A stretch of DNA of 64,000 bases from CAYLNL01 sp964385175 (GTDB taxonomy: Bacteria; Bacteroidota; Bacteroidia; Flavobacteriales; Flavobacteriaceae). This document shows, piece by piece, positions 25,170 to 34,497 of the stretch. Position 1 is the stretch's first letter, and every line of letters starts with the position of its first letter. The notes beneath the pieces are model-generated. The model made no database searches and was not told the DNA's origin. It saw nothing but the letters and a program-made list of their open reading frames with translations. The translations under genes were made by a program, and so were the position numbers. Location of the stretch: NCBI GenBank assembly GCA_964385175.1, contig CAYLNL010000002.1, positions 223,030-287,029 of the forward strand, read 5' to 3'.

Positions 25170-26534
25170 ATGAAAAGATACTTCTATCTCCTTTTGTTTT
25201 TAGCCACCAGCATTGCCTGTCAAAGAACATCATACGTATCCCTGTCCGGAACGCTTGCCAACAGTTCTGCCAAAGAAGTTATTATTTCTGCTGCGGGGTA
25301 TAAAAAAGTTATTCCTGTAGATGAAAAGGGTTTTTTTTCAGATACCCTGCACCTTGCACAGCCCGGTTATTATGAACTACGGGCAGGTGAATATACACAA
25401 CTTTACCTGAAAAATGGATATAAGCTCCATGTAACCATAGATGCACAACAGTTTGATGAGTCTGTAACATACACAGGAAAAGGCGCTGAGATTAATAGCT
25501 ACTTAACGCAGAAATTTTTACTAACTGAGAAACTCACCGGCAACGAAAAAGATTTTTATAGCCTTTCTGCGGGAAAGTTTGCCGAAAAAAATAGCGAGAT
25601 AAAAGATAAATTACTGGAACTCCTTAAGAAGAACCCACTTAGCAAAGCCTTTGTTGCGTTGGAACAGAAAAATATCCAGTATGAGTATCTGCTTAGATTG
25701 GGCAATTACAAAACCTATAACCAATATTACACAGCTACAGAAAATGTGGTGTTGCCTGCTGGTTTCTTAGGCCCATTAAAAACATTTACCGACTATGATA
25801 ATGGAGAGGATTATGAAAACTTTAAATCCTATCGTAACCTGGTTCAAAATAATTTTAGCCAATATATAGAAAAGGAAATGAAAGAAGACAGCGTTCTGCT
25901 ATACTATGAGGCAGCCTTATTGTATCTTAGAACAGTTAAAAGTGAACCTATTAGGAAGGGATTGCTAAATGTAATAGCGTATGAGATAAATCCGGCGAAT
26001 GAAAAAGCCCAAGATGTGTACTATGCCCTGTTCGACCTCTCCACCGATAAAAAATTTAAAAAAGAATTGACCCAAAAGTATGAGAAAATCAAACAGATTA
26101 CCAAAGGTAACCCATCGCCTGCATTTAAGTATGAGAATTATAAAGGAGGCAAAACAACCCTGGCAGACCTTCGCGGGCGCTATGTGTATATAGACGTGTG
26201 GGCAACCTGGTGCGCCCCCTGCAAAGCGGAAATTCCTCACTTAAAAAAATTGCAAGCTGATTTCAAGGACGAAAATATTGTATTTGTGAGTATTTCTATT
26301 GATACCCCAGCTGCTTACGAAACCTGGAAAAAAATGGTTTCAGAAGAAGAATTACAAGGAGTGCAATTGATAGCTGATAATAATTGGGATTCTACTTTTG
26401 TTACGGAATATGCCATAGATGGCATTCCAAGATTTATATTGATAGACCCCGATGGAAATATTGTGCAGGCAGATGCCCCCCGGCCGTCATCTTCTGAAAT
26501 ACGACCCCTATTCAACAAAGTGCTGAAAGGATAA
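25170..26534 (+). CDS. TlpA-like thiol-disulfide oxidoreductase lipoprotein
   Basis: 454 residues. The N-terminus is a lipoprotein signal (FYLLLFLATSIACQRTS). Residues ~20-110 look like the DUF4369-type beta domain, followed by a helical region, then a thioredoxin-like domain from about residue 315 with WATWCAPCKAEIPHLKKL (Cys348, Cys351) and the cis-Pro loop DGIPRFILIDPDG. Such proteins reduce or shuffle disulfides in the periplasm; in Bacteroidota they are numerous and partner proteins are rarely known. Its own promoter suggests a single-gene unit, converging on nnr. Confidence 0.88.
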   Translation: MKRYFYLLLFLATSIACQRTSYVSLSGTLANSSAKEVIISAAGYKKVIPVDEKGFFSDTLHLAQPGYYELRAGEYTQLYLKNGYKLHVTIDAQQFDESVTYTGKGAEINSYLTQKFLLTEKLTGNEKDFYSLSAGKFAEKNSEIKDKLLELLKKNPLSKAFVALEQKNIQYEYLLRLGNYKTYNQYYTATENVVLPAGFLGPLKTFTDYDNGEDYENFKSYRNLVQNNFSQYIEKEMKEDSVLLYYEAALLYLRTVKSEPIRKGLLNVIAYEINPANEKAQDVYYALFDLSTDKKFKKELTQKYEKIKQITKGNPSPAFKYENYKGGKTTLADLRGRYVYIDVWATWCAPCKAEIPHLKKLQADFKDENIVFVSISIDTPAAYETWKKMVSEEELQGVQLIADNNWDSTFVTEYAIDGIPRFILIDPDGNIVQADAPRPSSSEIRPLFNKVLKG

Positions 26535-26547
26535 AGAGAGATAAACC

Positions 26548-28062
26548 TTATTTATTTTCGCCAAAGGTGGTTACACACGCCGCTCCCATATTTGCTATAA
26601 GCACACTGGCCGTAAGAGCTTCATAGCCTATTTTTTCAAACGCCAAATCGCCCGCCCGCCCGTGCACATACACGCCCAGGATAGCCGCATCTATAGGGGC
26701 GTAGCCCTGGGCGAGCCAGCCAGTTATAATACCAGTAAGCGCATCGCCGCTACCCGCTGTTGCCATACCCGGGTTACCCGTACTATTTACATACAAGTTC
26801 GTTCCATCTGCCACCAGCGTGTGAGCCCCTTTTACTACCATAACAACCCCATATTTCCTGGCAAACGCCTGCACCTTTTCCAGCTTCTCAAAATCGTCTC
26901 CCCATGTCCCAATCAGTCGCTCCAACTCCTTAGGATGAGGCGTTAAAATAGTTTTCTCAGGCAAATGGTTTAATAAACCACTGTTTTGAGCAAGCAGGTT
27001 CAACCCATCTGCATCTATCACCGTTGGAGCGGTAACCCCCTGGATAAACCGGCTAAAAGCCCATAGCGTTTCCGGCTCCGTTCCCATCCCCATTCCTACC
27101 CCAATAGCAGTTGGCTGCCATGACAGCAAAATGTTAGCAAGATGGTTTTCTGCCCCATCTGTAAACACCATAACCTCCGGAACCGTCGTTTGCAGTATTT
27201 CATACCCACATTTGGGAATATAGGCGCTAACCAGGCCCGCTCCGGCGGTAATACAGGCTTTTGCCGCCAGCGCCACCGCCCCTATTTTTCCATAGCTGCC
27301 ACCCACCAGCAACCCATGCCCATAGGTGCCCTTATGCGAAAATTTTTTACGGGGACGATATCGTTCCCTCACCATACCCTTATCTATAAGCTGTGCGAGC
27401 GCCGGGGTTTCCTTTATATAATCCTCATCTAAACCAATGCTCAATACCTCCCATCGCCCTGCATACCCCCCAGTTTCAGGCAAGAAAAAAAGTAACTTAG
27501 GCAATTGCAACGTCAGGGTAACAGTAGCCTGTATAACTGCCGTTTTGTCTTCTGGCGAAGCATGCAGGGATAAACCAGAAGGAACATCAATCGAGACGAC
27601 ACTGGCCCCGCTACTGTTTATATGCCGCAGCAAGTTAGCTACCCACAGCTGTGGCGGTCGTTGAAGCCCGATGCCAAAAATAGCGTCTATAATAAGCTCA
27701 TCTTTTTGTATAGCCGGGAGAGCAGAAGAAACGGTAATTTCTTGTGGAAAACACAAAATGCTATGTAGCCGTTCCAAATTCAACGAAAAATCGCCAGAGT
27801 GCCGCTCGCTAAAGCAAACCACATATACCCTCACGGTATAGCCAGCCTGTATGAGTTTACGGGCTGTTACCAAGCCATCGCCCCCATTGTTTCCTACCCC
27901 GCAAAAAATGCAGATATTCGTTTCAGCGCTTTTATAGCGTGTGGTTAGCCAGTTGCTAATCTCGTTTCCCGCCCGCTCCATAAGTTTAGCGCTTGCAATA
28001 CCTTGTTTTTTTAGGGTAATGCTATCTGCCTCATAGAATTGGGTTGCAGAAAATATCTTCAT
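26548..28062 (-). CDS. nnr: Bifunctional NAD(P)H-hydrate epimerase / ADP-dependent dehydratase
   Basis: 504 residues from MKIFSATQFYEADSITLKKQ; 15 upstream codons are ignored. The N-terminal YjeF_N (epimerase) domain has FCGVGNNGGDGLVTARKL and DAIFGIGLQRPP. The C-terminal ribokinase-like dehydratase has HKGTYGHGLLVGGSYGKIGA, ILTPHPKELERLIG, VVVKGAHTLVADG and NPGMATAGSGDALTGIITG with the catalytic Asp. Together they repair damaged (hydrated) NADH and NADPH. A TATCTTAG box near 28084-28091 may be the promoter. Confidence 0.95.
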   Translation of the reverse strand: MKIFSATQFYEADSITLKKQGIASAKLMERAGNEISNWLTTRYKSAETNICIFCGVGNNGGDGLVTARKLIQAGYTVRVYVVCFSERHSGDFSLNLERLHSILCFPQEITVSSALPAIQKDELIIDAIFGIGLQRPPQLWVANLLRHINSSGASVVSIDVPSGLSLHASPEDKTAVIQATVTLTLQLPKLLFFLPETGGYAGRWEVLSIGLDEDYIKETPALAQLIDKGMVRERYRPRKKFSHKGTYGHGLLVGGSYGKIGAVALAAKACITAGAGLVSAYIPKCGYEILQTTVPEVMVFTDGAENHLANILLSWQPTAIGVGMGMGTEPETLWAFSRFIQGVTAPTVIDADGLNLLAQNSGLLNHLPEKTILTPHPKELERLIGTWGDDFEKLEKVQAFARKYGVVMVVKGAHTLVADGTNLYVNSTGNPGMATAGSGDALTGIITGWLAQGYAPIDAAILGVYVHGRAGDLAFEKIGYEALTASVLIANMGAACVTTFGENK

Positions 28063-28213
28063 GGAAAATCCTGTAAAACTACCGCTAAGATACGGTTTAT
28101 AACCCAATATCTATTCCCAGTGAGAGAATGGAGCGTTTATGAATGTGGGAAGAACATCGCCTCCTGTATTTCATAAGTTTTTTAGATATGCCAGTCATTT
28201 GAAGAAGAATAGC

Positions 28214-28221
28214 TACATTTG
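28214..28221 (+). promoter_or_regulatory. -7 box TACATTTG upstream of the YciO/Sua5 gene
   Basis: Exact TAnnTTTG match; predicted start near 28227, giving an ~80-nt leader. The nnr-YciO spacer holds no other recognisable feature. Confidence 0.4.
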
Positions 28222-28306
28222 AAGAGGTAAAAGCAACTGCAAGACAGAGCATAGTTTCTGAAAACACTGAAACAATGGAACAAAGACAGAGATGGACAAA
28301 AGAAAA

Positions 28307-28930
28307 ATGGCGCAACTAATCAAAATATATAACGAAAACCCCAGTGCGAAAGAAATAAAAAAAGTAGTGGATGCGCTGCGGAAAGGAGGGCTAGTTATCT
28401 ATCCCACCGATACAGTTTACGGGCTGGGATGCGATATTAGCCAAACCAGGGCGCTAGAACGTATAGCCCGCATAAAGGGCGTGAAATTAGAAAAGACCAA
28501 TTTTTCTTTTATTTGCGCCGATTTGAGCAACCTCTCTGAATACGCTAAACAAATAGATACCCCCACTTTTAAAATTTTAAAACGCGCCTTTCCCGGCCCC
28601 TATACCTTTGTGCTGGAAGGAGGCGGTAACCTGCCCAAAGCGTTTAAGAACAAAAAAACCGTTGGCATACGGGTGCCCGATAATGCTATTGCCAGAATGC
28701 TGGTTCAGGAATTGGGAAACCCTATTGTTTCTACGTCCATTCACGATGAGGACGATTTGGTGGAATATACAACCGACCCGGAGCTGATTTATGAGAAATG
28801 GAAAAATATAGTAGATGTGGTGATAGACGGCGGTTATGGAAGCATTGTCCCTTCTACAGTTATTGATGTTTCCGGGGAAAAACCGGTGGTGATACGAATG
28901 GGCAAAGGCAGCCTGGATGTGTTAAGTTAG
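28307..28930 (+). CDS. YciO/Sua5-family protein (threonylcarbamoyl-AMP synthase type)
   Basis: 207 residues from MAQLIKIYNENPSAKEIKKV; an ATG five codons earlier is possible. The YrdC domain shows GLVIYPTDTVYGLGCDISQT, KRAFPGPYTFVLEGGGNLP, KKTVGIRVPDN and PIVSTSIHDEDD, ending PSTVIDVSGEKPVVIRMGKG. The KIYNENP start and the length are those of the YciO subgroup, so it may not be the main Sua5/TsaC enzyme making the t6A intermediate. If it is, it works one step before MtaB, encoded nearby. Its 3' end overlaps the DUF2851 gene by 9 bp, tail to tail. Confidence 0.88.
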   Translation: MAQLIKIYNENPSAKEIKKVVDALRKGGLVIYPTDTVYGLGCDISQTRALERIARIKGVKLEKTNFSFICADLSNLSEYAKQIDTPTFKILKRAFPGPYTFVLEGGGNLPKAFKNKKTVGIRVPDNAIARMLVQELGNPIVSTSIHDEDDLVEYTTDPELIYEKWKNIVDVVIDGGYGSIVPSTVIDVSGEKPVVIRMGKGSLDVLS

Positions 28931-30229
28931 CCTGCCGGGAGCGCTATCGGCTAAGGGTTGTCTAAGAAGGCGCTCGCCTATGGCGCATTGCAAGCAGGCA
29001 TTTTTGCTGCAATAGGTTTGGTATAGCTGCACCAGCGCCTGGCTTTCCAGGGCAGAAGCGGCCGGCGCTATGCCGCAGCTATGATAGCGCGCCACGAGGT
29101 TGTTAGCTTCTGGTTGCAGTTGCCGCATAAGCGTTAAAAAAGTTTCTTCATTCTCTTTTCCCAACTTCCTTGCATAGCAAAAGGTAATGGGTATAATGGT
29201 GTTTATGAGCAGGAGGTCTATAAAAGATTTAGAAAGTTTTTTCTCTCTTTCGGGGCTTTTTTTCCCAAAGGTGTAATGCTCTTTCCAGTAGGGCGATACA
29301 CCCCCCTGAAACAGTGTATGGAGCGTATCTATACTGGTGGCCGTGATAATTTCTGAGAATAAAGCGGGGTGCATGCAATATAAGCGTGCAAGTTGGGAAA
29401 GCCGAATAGTAGGAAAATTATACGGTCTAAGCCTGAAAAAACTAAGCGAAACAGGGTTCGTTTGAGACCATTGAAATTTATGCTTCAAATACTGGTATTG
29501 TTCTTTCAACCGGGCTTGGTAGCTATCTAACGGTTCTTCTTCCAGCAATCCTGCTAACCCAAAAAACATGGCTTCTACCGCAAAAGGGTCGTTACTCAGT
29601 TTCCGCAGAACGCTAAAATCAATCATTTTAGCCAGGCTATAAAAAGCATCCCCGTTTACATTCAGCCCAAAACTTTTCATAAGCATCTGAAAAAGCGTTG
29701 CCTCCCAATCGCCGTTTGCAGCATCCAACTCGCGGAGAATAAAAATAGATTTTTCTTCCAGCCGTTCTATATATAAACGTTCTAACCAGCCAGTTACCAC
29801 AATCGCCGGAACAGAAGCGAGGGAGTTTTCACAGTTTATAAATTTCTGGGAACTATCAAATAACTTTTTGTAATTGTAGAGAGCCTGCTGGTGCACCACT
29901 TCTTTTAGAACAAATGTGGGTAAAACAGAATTATCGGGGCGAAAAACCGCCACATCGTCTTCCCAAACTACGTGGAGAATAACATTAGAATAGACAAGAT
30001 TATTTTCATGCCCGTGCAAATACCAGTCAGAAGATTTTAGGTGAACTTCTACATTTCCCGCCCAAAGCTGGCCGCCTATTTTAAGACGCGCGTTAAAAAA
30101 ATCGGGACCTGCCCCATTGTTAGGCATTCCGGGGTCTATAATTTCAAGCGGTTCTCCCTGGGAGGTAACAAACCCGGAAGAGTTAAATTTTCTGAATCGC
30201 CACACATACTGTAAAAAATCTTCTCGCAT
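28922..30229 (-). CDS. DUF2851 family protein
   Basis: 435 residues, soluble. The family block is at the N-terminus: REDFLQYVWRFRKFNSSGFV, IIDPGMPNNGAGPDFFNARL, KIGGQLWAGNVEVHLKSSDW and NVILHVVWEDD. A C-terminal part carries a Cys cluster (CSKNACLQCAIGERLLRQP). DUF2851 is specific to Bacteroidota and has no established function; the 'AGPDFFNARL ... GNVEVHLKSSDW' head resembles a nuclease-like fold, but that is only an impression. It follows the rhodanese gene by 22 bp on the same strand. Confidence 0.88.
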   Translation of the reverse strand: MREDFLQYVWRFRKFNSSGFVTSQGEPLEIIDPGMPNNGAGPDFFNARLKIGGQLWAGNVEVHLKSSDWYLHGHENNLVYSNVILHVVWEDDVAVFRPDNSVLPTFVLKEVVHQQALYNYKKLFDSSQKFINCENSLASVPAIVVTGWLERLYIERLEEKSIFILRELDAANGDWEATLFQMLMKSFGLNVNGDAFYSLAKMIDFSVLRKLSNDPFAVEAMFFGLAGLLEEEPLDSYQARLKEQYQYLKHKFQWSQTNPVSLSFFRLRPYNFPTIRLSQLARLYCMHPALFSEIITATSIDTLHTLFQGGVSPYWKEHYTFGKKSPEREKKLSKSFIDLLLINTIIPITFCYARKLGKENEETFLTLMRQLQPEANNLVARYHSCGIAPAASALESQALVQLYQTYCSKNACLQCAIGERLLRQPLADSAPGRLT

Positions 30230-30251
30230 ATCTCGCCAGAAAAAATCAAGA

Positions 30252-30557
30252 TTACCGGGCTATTTCACCGCCCCATTGTAAGTAACCTCCCAGTAGGTTA
30301 TAGGCGGTAAACCCCCGCTGCTTCATGAGCATGCACGCCTGTGCGCTTCGCCCGCCCGAGCGGCAATACACATAATAAGTAAGCATTTTGTCCAGGGCGT
30401 CTAATTGGTTTAGGAACGCTTGTCCCCCGTAAATATCTAAGTTGAGGGCGGTGGGAATATACCCCTCTTCAAATTCATGCGGCGTCCGCACGTCCAGTAC
30501 ACATGCAGTAGGGTCTTCCTGGATACGGGCGGCCCATTCTTTTTGAGTTAAATCCAT
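30252..30557 (-). CDS. Rhodanese-like single-domain protein
   Basis: 101 residues from MDLTQKEWAARIQEDPTACV; 18 more hydrophobic codons upstream look like noise. Rhodanese landmarks are VLDVRTPHEFEEGYIPTALN and the active-site loop YCRSGGRSAQA with Cys, followed by GFTAYNLLGGYLQWGGEIAR. Single-domain rhodaneses move sulfane sulfur in the cytoplasm. It is probably co-transcribed with the downstream DUF2851 gene. Confidence 0.9.
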   Translation of the reverse strand: MDLTQKEWAARIQEDPTACVLDVRTPHEFEEGYIPTALNLDIYGGQAFLNQLDALDKMLTYYVYCRSGGRSAQACMLMKQRGFTAYNLLGGYLQWGGEIAR

Positions 30558-30789
30558 ATTGATAAGCGTTGAAGTAAAAAACAATATTACATAAAAAAAC
30601 AGTACCGGCACATACTATAAACTATTTTATAAGAATGAAGAGGCACTCTATTTTTAAACCGGGTTTTATAGCAAGCCCACTATGCCTTCTTGTTGTGGTT
30701 TGGGTAGTACGAGTTGCCGCTGTGCCGCAAAAGAGTTCTTAGAGATGCTATGGTAAGGGCGTTTTCAGAAAAAGGGATAGCAACAAACA

Positions 30790-30877
30790 GTAAAAAACCC
30801 GAGTCTTTTAGGACCCGGGCTTTCAAAACAACTTAAACCCTGCTATGAAAAAAACTATTTACAAAGAATAAATAGAT
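30790..30877 (-). ncRNA. Candidate small RNA of about 85 nt
   Basis: On the minus strand, a -7 box TATATTTG (30889-30882) is followed within 8 nt by a perfect 7-bp hairpin CTATTTA-TTCTTTG-TAAATAG (30875-30855), a U-rich linker (TTTTTTTCATAGCAGGG), and a GC-rich terminator hairpin with six U (30822-30792). There is no reading frame worth the name. The box, hairpin and terminator lie in the right order and spacing for an independent small transcript, divergent from purH. This is an inference; no match to a known RNA family is claimed. Confidence 0.45.
30792..30822 (-). terminator. Rho-independent terminator of the candidate small RNA
   Basis: Minus strand: AGCCCGGGTC-CTAAAA-GACTCGGGTT (10 pairs, two G-U), followed by TTTTTT. 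The U-run faces the minus strand only, so it does not end a plus-strand transcript. Confidence 0.75.
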
Positions 30878-31013
30878 ATTGCAAATATAAGTTATTTTTT
30901 CCAGACGAAAGTAAGGGATTTCCGTAAAATTTCAGAAAAATTTCCCACGATAAAAGAACTCCCTCTAAAAAATCACGAGGGCGAAAAGTATAGCAGCCTT
31001 TCCTAAAAACCCC

Positions 31014-31021
31014 TACCTTTG
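31014..31021 (+). promoter_or_regulatory. -7 box TACCTTTG for purH
   Basis: Exact TAnnTTTG match with a predicted start near 31027 and a leader of about 15 nt. The -33 element is poor. Confidence 0.5.
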
Positions 31022-31041
31022 CACCCCACACCCATACAACT

Positions 31042-32574
31042 ATGAACCCTGCAAAACAAGCCACATCGGCGCTTATTTCCACCTATCATAAAGAAAACCT
31101 CGCTCCCATTATAAAAAAACTTCACCAGCTGGGCATACAATTATATGCTACCGGGGGCACAGAGCAGTTTATACAATCGCTGGGCATACCCGTTATTTCG
31201 GTGGAAGAAATTACCAGCTATCCGTCTATCTTGGGCGGGCGTGTAAAAACTTTGCATCCTAAAATTTTTGGTGGTATCTTAAACCGCCGCAATAACCCGG
31301 CTGATGTGGCTGAGGTAGCGCAATACAATATTCTGCCAATAGATATCGTGGTGGTAGATTTATACCCGTTTGAGGAAACCGTGGCCATGGGTTATTCGGA
31401 GGAGGAAATTGTAGAGAAGATTGATATTGGTGGAATTTCGCTTATCCGCGCCGCCGCAAAGAATTATAACGATGTGCTTTGTGTGGCTTCCAGCGAAGAC
31501 TATGAGGAGTTTTTGCAACTTCTTGGCAATGGAAAGGGCAGTACTACATTGGCTGAGCGCAAGCGGTTCGCCGCTAAAGCGTTTGCTATTACCTCTCATT
31601 ATGACACGGCTATTTGTAAGTATCTTACCCGCGATGCGGAGAGGACGGTTTTAAAAATAAGCGAGCCGAGAAAACGGGAATTGCGATATGGCGAAAACCC
31701 CCATCAAAAAGGATATTTTTTTGGAGAGATGGAAGCTGTTTTTCAGCAGCTTTGCGGAAAAGAACTTTCCTACAACAATTTGTTAGATGTAGATGCAGCC
31801 ATTTCCCTGATGGGAGAGTTTGTGGCAGAGCCGCCCGCTTTTGCTATTATAAAACACACCAACGCTTGCGGGTTGGCCGTGCGCAATACGCTGTCGCAGG
31901 CGTATGCAGATGCGCTTGCGGGCGACCCGGTATCTGCCTTTGGCGGCATTTTAATAGCCAATACCTGTGTAGATGAGGTTACTGCTGCCGCTATGGACGC
32001 TCTTTTTTTTGAAATTGTTATTGCGCCGGACTACTCAGAAAAAGCGCTGGAAATACTACAACGCAAAAAAAACCGGGTACTGCTTCGCCAGAAAAAGCAA
32101 ATAACCCCCGCAACTACTCTTCGCAGTTGCCTTAACGGGTTTCTCCTGCAAGATGCCGATTGGAAAACCGATACCAAAGCAAGCGCAAAAGTGGTAACGC
32201 ACTCGCAACCTACCGCCCGGGAGTGGGAAGATTTGCTGTTTGCCGCTAAAATTTGCAAACACACCAAATCGAATGCTATTGTTTTAGCAAAAAACAAACA
32301 ACTCTGTGCAAGCGGAACGGGGCAAACCAGCCGTGTAGATGCGTTGAAACAGGCGGTAGAGAAAGCAAACGCCTTTACTTTTAATCTCAACGGCGCTGTA
32401 ATGGCAAGCGATGCTTTTTTTCCTTTTCCAGATTGTGCGGCGATAGCAAATTGTGCCGGCATCCGAGCTATTATTCAGCCGGGCGGGTCGCTAAAAGACG
32501 CCTTGAGCATAGATTATTGCAATGAACATAACCTGGCAATGGTATTTACCGGAACACGCCATTTTAAACATTAA
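31042..32574 (+). CDS. purH: Bifunctional AICAR formyltransferase / IMP cyclohydrolase
   Basis: 510 residues. The N-terminal MGS-like cyclohydrolase domain shows LYATGGTEQFIQSLGIPVIS, GGRVKTLHPKIFGGIL and the IDIGGISLIRAAAKNY block. The C-terminal AICAR transformylase has LRYGENPHQKGYFFG, AFAIIKHTNACGLAV (catalytic Lys-His) and GDPVSAFGGILIAN. It carries out the last two steps of IMP synthesis. It lies directly upstream of the mre operon, an arrangement seen in other flavobacteria. Confidence 0.97.
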   Translation: MNPAKQATSALISTYHKENLAPIIKKLHQLGIQLYATGGTEQFIQSLGIPVISVEEITSYPSILGGRVKTLHPKIFGGILNRRNNPADVAEVAQYNILPIDIVVVDLYPFEETVAMGYSEEEIVEKIDIGGISLIRAAAKNYNDVLCVASSEDYEEFLQLLGNGKGSTTLAERKRFAAKAFAITSHYDTAICKYLTRDAERTVLKISEPRKRELRYGENPHQKGYFFGEMEAVFQQLCGKELSYNNLLDVDAAISLMGEFVAEPPAFAIIKHTNACGLAVRNTLSQAYADALAGDPVSAFGGILIANTCVDEVTAAAMDALFFEIVIAPDYSEKALEILQRKKNRVLLRQKKQITPATTLRSCLNGFLLQDADWKTDTKASAKVVTHSQPTAREWEDLLFAAKICKHTKSNAIVLAKNKQLCASGTGQTSRVDALKQAVEKANAFTFNLNGAVMASDAFFPFPDCAAIANCAGIRAIIQPGGSLKDALSIDYCNEHNLAMVFTGTRHFKH

Positions 32575-32581
32575 ATTTTAG

Positions 32582-32589
32582 TAACTTTG
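32582..32589 (+). promoter_or_regulatory. -7 box TAACTTTG for the mreB operon
   Basis: Exact TAnnTTTG match just after the purH stop. The start near 32596 gives a ~40-nt leader that contains an unusually good Shine-Dalgarno-like AAGGGAG (32622-32628) about 8 nt before the mreB ATG. Confidence 0.5.
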
Positions 32590-32635
32590 AACGCACAATG
32601 CAACAAATAATTTTTTAATATAAGGGAGTTATAGT

Positions 32636-33664
32636 ATGGGATTTTTTGATTTTTTTACCGAGGAGATTGCCATTGACCTTGGCACTGCTAATACACTTAT
32701 TATTCATAACGATAAGGTGGTGGTAGATAGCCCTTCTATAGTGGCGCGCGACAGGGTTTCTGGCAAAATTATAGCCGTAGGGAAAGAGGCTAACCTAATG
32801 CAGGGAAAAACGCATGAAAATATAAAAACCATCCGCCCGCTAAAAGATGGGGTTATAGCCGATTTTGACGCTTCGGAAAAAATGATAAATCTGCTCATAA
32901 AAAGCATTCCTGCCCTGAAAAAGAGATTGTTTACTCCTGCCCTGAGAATGGTAATTTGCATTCCTTCTGGAATTACCGAGGTAGAAATGCGCGCCGTAAA
33001 AGAATCGGCAGAACGGGTAAATGGCAAGGAAGTATATCTTATTCATGAGCCTATGGCGGCGGCTATTGGTATTGGATTAGATATTATGCAACCCAAGGGG
33101 AATATGATTGTAGATATTGGCGGCGGAACTACTGAAATAGCAGTGATAGCGCTGGGAGGAATTGTATGCGATAAATCGGTGAAAATTGCCGGAGATGTGT
33201 TTACCAACGATATTATTTATTATATGCGCACCCACCATAACCTCTATATAGGAGAAGGAACGGCAGAGCATATAAAAATTACCATTGGGGCGGCTACAGA
33301 AGATTTAGAATCGCCCCCCGATGAAACCCCGGTTCAGGGAAGAGACCTTATAACAGGGAAACCCAAGCAGGTGCAAATTTCATATAAAGAAGTTGCAAAA
33401 GCGTTAGACAAATCTATTTTGCGGGTAGAAGATGCCGTAATGGAAACGCTCTCGCAAACCCCGCCGGAACTGGCTGCCGATATTTATAACACCGGTATTT
33501 ACCTGGCCGGCGGTGGCTCTATGCTGAGGGGGTTAGATAAGCGGCTGTCTCAAAAAACCGATTTGCCGGTGTATATCGCTGAAGATCCTTTAAGAGCGGT
33601 GGTAAGAGGAACCGGTATCGCCCTTAAAAACCTGGAGCGCTATAAGAGTATTCTCATAAAATAA
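32636..33664 (+). CDS. mreB: Rod shape-determining protein MreB
   Basis: 342 residues, actin fold. Phosphate-binding loops are IAIDLGTANTLI (phosphate 1) and NMIVDIGGGTTEIAVIALGG (phosphate 2), with the adenosine motif IYLAGGGSMLRGLDKRL. The amphipathic N-terminus (MGFFDFFTEE) is the usual membrane anchor. MreB filaments guide lateral peptidoglycan synthesis through MreC, MreD, RodA and PBP2, all encoded directly downstream. Confidence 0.98.
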   Translation: MGFFDFFTEEIAIDLGTANTLIIHNDKVVVDSPSIVARDRVSGKIIAVGKEANLMQGKTHENIKTIRPLKDGVIADFDASEKMINLLIKSIPALKKRLFTPALRMVICIPSGITEVEMRAVKESAERVNGKEVYLIHEPMAAAIGIGLDIMQPKGNMIVDIGGGTTEIAVIALGGIVCDKSVKIAGDVFTNDIIYYMRTHHNLYIGEGTAEHIKITIGAATEDLESPPDETPVQGRDLITGKPKQVQISYKEVAKALDKSILRVEDAVMETLSQTPPELAADIYNTGIYLAGGGSMLRGLDKRLSQKTDLPVYIAEDPLRAVVRGTGIALKNLERYKSILIK

Positions 33665-33684
33665 TAACGGTTCGTTCCAACCCC

Positions 33685-34497
33685 ATGCAATCGTTCCTTG
33701 CTTTTATAATAAAGTATAAAAACACGCTTTTTTTTCTCTTGCTGGTTGCCATTTCCGCTATCATTTTTGTCCAGTCTCACTATTATCAGAGAGCTAAATG
33801 TATTAGTTCCATAAATGGAATGGCTGCCAGTTTATATGAAGGAATTCATGGAATAGAGGTATATGTTTCCTTAAAAAAAAACAATCAATTACTGGTAGAA
33901 GAGAATAAAAAACTCCGGGAAATGCTCTATAACAGGGAAAAGCCTGTTGAGGTTGATTCTTTTTTTTCCAATTCGTATGAAATTATCCCGGCGGCCATAA
34001 TTAAAAACAGTTTTTCCAATACCAAAAACTACCTCACTCTTAATAGGGGCTCGCAACATGGTATAGCGCGGGATATGGGGGTTATTACCTCCAGGGGTGT
34101 TGTGGGAATTGTGGAGGAAACCTCAGAGCATTTTTCACTGGTGCAATCTCTCTTGAATAGACGTTCTGCTATTAATGCTAAGGTGAAACGCACTCAGCAT
34201 TTTGGCTCGTTGCAATGGAACGGCAAAGACTACAAAACTGTTCAGCTTGTAGATATTCCCAGGCTGGCAGACGTTAAAATTGGCGATACTATTGTTACGG
34301 GAGGCATGTCTGCCATTTTTCCTGAAGGAATTCCCATAGGGGTTATTGATAGATTTCGCCTTACTGCCTCTCAGAATTATTTTGAGATAACGGTAGCGCT
34401 TTTTACAGATATGGCGAGTATAGCACATGTGTATGTGATAAAGAATAATCAAAAGAAAGAACTTTTAAAGCTGGAAGAATCCTTGAAAGATGAATGA
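33685..34497 (+). CDS. mreC: Rod shape-determining protein MreC
   Basis: 270 residues: one N-terminal membrane helix (KNTLFFLLLVAISAIIFVQS), a coiled-coil (LKKNNQLLVEENKKLREMLY), and the MreC beta domains (TLNRGSQHGIARDMGVITSR, GVVGIVEETSEHFSLVQSLL, VKIGDTIVTGGMSAIFPEGI). It links MreB to the periplasmic wall synthases. It overlaps mreD by 8 bp. Confidence 0.96.
   Translation: MQSFLAFIIKYKNTLFFLLLVAISAIIFVQSHYYQRAKCISSINGMAASLYEGIHGIEVYVSLKKNNQLLVEENKKLREMLYNREKPVEVDSFFSNSYEIIPAAIIKNSFSNTKNYLTLNRGSQHGIARDMGVITSRGVVGIVEETSEHFSLVQSLLNRRSAINAKVKRTQHFGSLQWNGKDYKTVQLVDIPRLADVKIGDTIVTGGMSAIFPEGIPIGVIDRFRLTASQNYFEITVALFTDMASIAHVYVIKNNQKKELLKLEESLKDE

Noticed and set aside
30855..31082. Minus-strand 75-aa ORF upstream of purH
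   Set aside because: It overlaps the purH start and the candidate RNA hairpin, has no family features, and the hairpin-terminator layout explains the region better.
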